The notes beneath the pieces were generated by a model that worked only from the letters and a program-made list of their open reading frames with translations, did not search any database and had not been told where the DNA came from. Below are positions 61,288-64,000 of a DNA stretch of 64,000 nt, piece by piece; position 1 is the first letter of the stretch; each line of letters begins with the position of its first letter. This DNA is from JADGRB01 sp963835825 (GTDB taxonomy: Bacteria > Myxococcota_A > Polyangia > Fen-1088), in the NCBI GenBank assembly GCA_963835825.1, contig CAWIGZ010000008.1:62001-126000 (forward strand). The letters run 5' to 3'. Both the position numbers and the translations under genes were made by a program.

Positions 61288-63255
61288 ATGCCGAACCTAC
61301 ACAGCCTGCTGGAGCGCCAGCTGCGAAAGCACTTTCGCGGCGAGGCGGGCCCGGAGCTCCAGCGTCTGCTGCAGGCGGTGAGCGACGCCTACCAGCAACA
61401 GGACGGGGACCGGCAGCTGGTCGAGCGCGCGATGGAGCTGTCGTCGCACGAGCTCTACGAGCGCAACCGGGCGCTGGCGGCGACCCACGAGCGCCTCCTG
61501 GCGGAGGTGGAGCAACGCAAGCGCACCGAGTACCGGTACACGCTGGCCGCCCAGGGCGCCAACGACGGGCTCTGGGACTGGGACGTCGAGACCGGCCGCG
61601 TCTACTACTCGCCCCGCTGGAAGGCGATGCTCGGGTACGACGAGGCGGAGATCGGCGACGGGCTCGGCGAGTGGCTCGAGCGCGTACACGCCGACGATCT
61701 GCCCCGCCTGCGCGCCGACATCGACGCCCATCTCCGCCAGGACAAGGAGAACCTGTCGTCGGAGTTTCGCATCCGCCACCGCGACGGCCGGTACCGCTGG
61801 GTGCTCTGCCGCGGGATCGCCGTCAAGGATCCCGAGCGCGACACCTTGCGGGCCGCCGGCTCGCTCACCAACATCACCGATCGCAAGCTGGCCGAGGAGC
61901 AGCTGCGCTTCGAGGCGCTGCACGACTCGCTCACCGGCCTGGCCAACCGCAGCCTGCTGGCCGACCGCCTGACGCACAGCCTGGCCCGCAGCAACCGGGA
62001 TCCCGAGAACCGGTTCGCGCTGCTCTTCATCGATCTCGACGAGTTCAAGGTCATCAACGACAGCCTGGGGCACCAGATCGGCGACAAGCTGCTCATCGAG
62101 GTGGCCCGGCGCCTCTCGGCCTGCGCCCGCAAGGTCGACACCATCGCCCGCATCCCGGGCGATCACGTGGCGCGCATCGGCGGCGACGAGTTCGTGATGC
62201 TGCTCGAGGATCTGGCCTCGCCCGAGGACGCGCTGCGGGTCGCCGAGCGGATCCACAGCGCGCTGTCGGAGCCGTTCAACCTGGGCGTGCACGATCTGGT
62301 GGCCCGCGGCAGCATCGGCATCGCCACCAGCGGTCCGAATTACTCGCAGCCCGAGGAGGTGCTGCGCGACGCGGACATCGCGCTTTACCAGGCCAAGCAG
62401 GCGGGCAAGAGCTGCACCTGCGTGTTCGACCCGCAGATGCACCAGCGGGCCATGACCCGCTGGTCGACGGAGACGGAGCTCCGGCGGGCCATCGAGCGCG
62501 ACGAGTTCGAGCTGCATTACCAGCCGATCGTCGACGGCGCCGGCCGGCTCGCGGCGCTGGAGGTGCTGGTGCGGTGGCGCCACCCGGCGCGCGGGCTGGT
62601 GATGCCCGACGCCTTCATCTCCGTCGCCGAGGAGACCGGACTCATCGTCCCCCTGGGCAAGCTGGTGCTGGCCGGCGCCTGCCGCCAGCTGCGACGCTGG
62701 CAGCGCGAGATCCCGGCGCTGGCGCAGATGGCGGTGGGGGTGAACATCTCTCACCGGCAGTTCGTGTCACCGGCGGTGGTGGACGACGTCGCCCACATCC
62801 TCGCGGAGACGGGGCTAGCGCCGCACAGCCTGCGCCTGGAGGTCACCGAGAGCGCGGCGATGCAGAACGCCGCCCAGACCATCGAGACGATGGCCCGGCT
62901 GCGCGCCATGGGGATCCTCATCTACATGGACGACTTCGGAACCGGCTACTCGTCGCTCAGCCAGCTGCAGCGGATGCCGCTGGACGCGCTCAAGATCGAT
63001 CGCGAGTTCGTCAAGGACATGAATCGCGACGCGACCAGCCGATCGATCGTCGATTCCATCATCGCGCTGGCCCACACGATGAACCTGCGGGTGATCGCCG
63101 AGGGGGTGGAGACGGCGGAGCAGGCGGAGCGCCTGGCGGACTCGGGCTGCGATTACCTGCAGGGTTACCACTTCGGTCGGCCGATGGCTGCCGAGCAGGT
63201 CGAGCTCTTCGTCGAACGACGCGAGGGGCGCGAGGACTCCCGGGCCGCCGTCTGA
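61288..63255 (+). CDS. PAS-GGDEF-EAL cyclic-di-GMP turnover protein
   Basis: A 655-residue cytoplasmic protein. An N-terminal helix of about 85 residues with a coiled segment (ERNRALAATHERLLAEVEQR) precedes a PAS domain (NDGLWDWDVETGRVYYSPRW). The GGDEF domain (about 205-385) has LFIDLDEFKVINDSLGH and ARIGGDEFVMLLEDL, an intact active site. The EAL domain (about 395-640) has EVL in place of EAL (ALEVLVRW), with TESAAM, YMDDFGTGYSSL, LKIDREFVKDM and VIAEGVETAEQ retained, so phosphodiesterase activity is plausible. No membrane segment. Input is likely the PAS domain and the FIST partner encoded just upstream. Confidence 0.94.
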   Translation: MPNLHSLLERQLRKHFRGEAGPELQRLLQAVSDAYQQQDGDRQLVERAMELSSHELYERNRALAATHERLLAEVEQRKRTEYRYTLAAQGANDGLWDWDVETGRVYYSPRWKAMLGYDEAEIGDGLGEWLERVHADDLPRLRADIDAHLRQDKENLSSEFRIRHRDGRYRWVLCRGIAVKDPERDTLRAAGSLTNITDRKLAEEQLRFEALHDSLTGLANRSLLADRLTHSLARSNRDPENRFALLFIDLDEFKVINDSLGHQIGDKLLIEVARRLSACARKVDTIARIPGDHVARIGGDEFVMLLEDLASPEDALRVAERIHSALSEPFNLGVHDLVARGSIGIATSGPNYSQPEEVLRDADIALYQAKQAGKSCTCVFDPQMHQRAMTRWSTETELRRAIERDEFELHYQPIVDGAGRLAALEVLVRWRHPARGLVMPDAFISVAEETGLIVPLGKLVLAGACRQLRRWQREIPALAQMAVGVNISHRQFVSPAVVDDVAHILAETGLAPHSLRLEVTESAAMQNAAQTIETMARLRAMGILIYMDDFGTGYSSLSQLQRMPLDALKIDREFVKDMNRDATSRSIVDSIIALAHTMNLRVIAEGVETAEQAERLADSGCDYLQGYHFGRPMAAEQVELFVERREGREDSRAAV

Positions 63256-63416
63256 CGGCCCGAGGCGCCGCCCGGAGCGCTGGCCCGAACGCGGCTGTTC
63301 CGTGAAATCCTGATTCGGCAATCGTCCGATCATTGTCGCTTGCTCGACCGTGCGCCGTGGCTGACTATCCCCGCGCGTCGACGGTGATGGCAATGGACAA
63401 TTATTGGAGGTCCACA

Positions 63417-64000
63417 ATGAAGGCCTTTCGCATTGGCTTGGTGGTGTGCGCGTCGTTGTGCGGGTTCGCGGGGTGCGGCGTCGATGCGCCTGACCCGACC
63501 CAAAGCACCACCGAGGGGATCGTTCGCGGCAAGGTCGAGAACAAGCTGCCCCAGGTGGTGGCCATCCGGATCAACGGCTTCAACGGCGCCTGGACGCTCT
63601 GTTCGGGCACCTACTTCGCGTCTCGCATGGTGGTGACGGCCGCGCACTGTCTGCGCGCCGATGCGATCCCGGGGCAGACCTTCGTCTACTACGGTGACGA
63701 CTACGATGCCGACCTCGCGTCGCTGCCGGCGATCCCGGCGCCGGGGCAGCCGTCGGTGTGGGCGCGCGTCGAGACCTCGACGGCCAATCCCGCCTACGAC
63801 AAGAGCGTGAACTATCCCGACCTGGCGATCATGTACCTCGACCGCGAGCTGCCGTTCGCGCCGATCCCGCTCTGGCGCTCGCCGGTGACGGCCGCCGACA
63901 AGAAGGGGGAGATCGCGGGATGGGGAGGGAGCAAGGCGCTGGTGGCCGACATCTCGCAGGTCGAAGGCGCCGGCGTCGAGCGCAGCGCCAAGGTGAAGAT
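63417..64000 (+). CDS. Trypsin-like serine protease lipoprotein (3' truncated by the window)
   Basis: ATG 63417 follows a GGAGG ribosome site. The leader MKAFRIGLVVCASLCGFAGC has a lipobox at FAGC. The frame stays open to the end (about 194 residues). The S1 family motif MVVTAAHCLRAD gives the catalytic histidine, and PDLAIMYLDREL the region of the catalytic aspartate. GEIAGWGGS is typical of trypsin folds. The serine motif lies beyond the window. The protease would act outside the cytoplasm. Confidence 0.85.
   Translation, partial: MKAFRIGLVVCASLCGFAGCGVDAPDPTQSTTEGIVRGKVENKLPQVVAIRINGFNGAWTLCSGTYFASRMVVTAAHCLRADAIPGQTFVYYGDDYDADLASLPAIPAPGQPSVWARVETSTANPAYDKSVNYPDLAIMYLDRELPFAPIPLWRSPVTAADKKGEIAGWGGSKALVADISQVEGAGVERSAKVK

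Overview
The window is one continuous chromosomal stretch of very GC-rich DNA that reads as a Myxococcota-type (former Deltaproteobacteria, soil or Polyangia-like) genome. This is inferred from gene content: paired Ser/Thr kinases with PEGA-like tails, many lipoproteins with long Gly-rich spacers after the lipobox, myxobacterial-type Cys-rich repeats, TPR plus beta-barrel outer-membrane proteins, and many histidine kinases. No rRNA, tRNA, CRISPR array, phage or IS transposase was found. The contig cuts a methyltransferase gene at its left end and a trypsin-like protease gene at its right end.

Layout. 0-3.4 kb: a minus-strand operon of a TlpA-like thioredoxin, an MFS transporter and two SAM methyltransferases. 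3.5-17.3 kb: redox, surface and enzyme genes, including a secreted protein with four DsbA-type domains, a J-domain/B12-radical SAM/2OG-oxygenase locus, a DUF3943 protein and a phosphoesterase. Five genes here carry apparent single-base frameshifts. I saw none in the remaining 47 kb. 17.2-23.4 kb: aquaporin and a signalling cluster of two NarL-type regulators and three histidine kinases. 23.5-32.4 kb: OmpA-like protein, glycogen-debranching-type glucosidase with an SCP2 protein, a formylglycine-generating enzyme with both catalytic cysteines, an alpha-oxoamine synthase and a PAS histidine kinase. 32.4-38.8 kb: HtrA-like protease, complete phoU-pstSCAB phosphate operon and uridine kinase. 39.1-44.4 kb: TPR/beta-barrel protein and two Ser/Thr kinases with homologous C-terminal domains. 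44.6-55.2 kb: a xylan-directed surface locus with two GH10 xylanases and two non-catalytic lipoproteins carrying Cys-rich repeats and carbohydrate-binding modules. 55.2-64 kb: methylthioribose-1-phosphate isomerase plus class II aldolase, YaeQ, DTW-domain tRNA enzyme, extradiol-dioxygenase-like protein, PASTA protein, FIST sensor, GGDEF/EAL protein and the truncated protease.

The most unusual signal is a dispersed structured repeat of 78-79 bp, found five times (18157, 19022, 38886, 50745, 59945) with CTAG or CTGG at both ends. It folds into three successive hairpins whose stems are nearly invariant while the loops vary. Its terminal CTAG supplies the TAG stop codon of three unrelated genes, and two inverted copies bracket one response-regulator gene. 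It looks like a small non-autonomous palindromic element or a structured 3'-end element. I cannot tell from sequence alone whether it has been described before.
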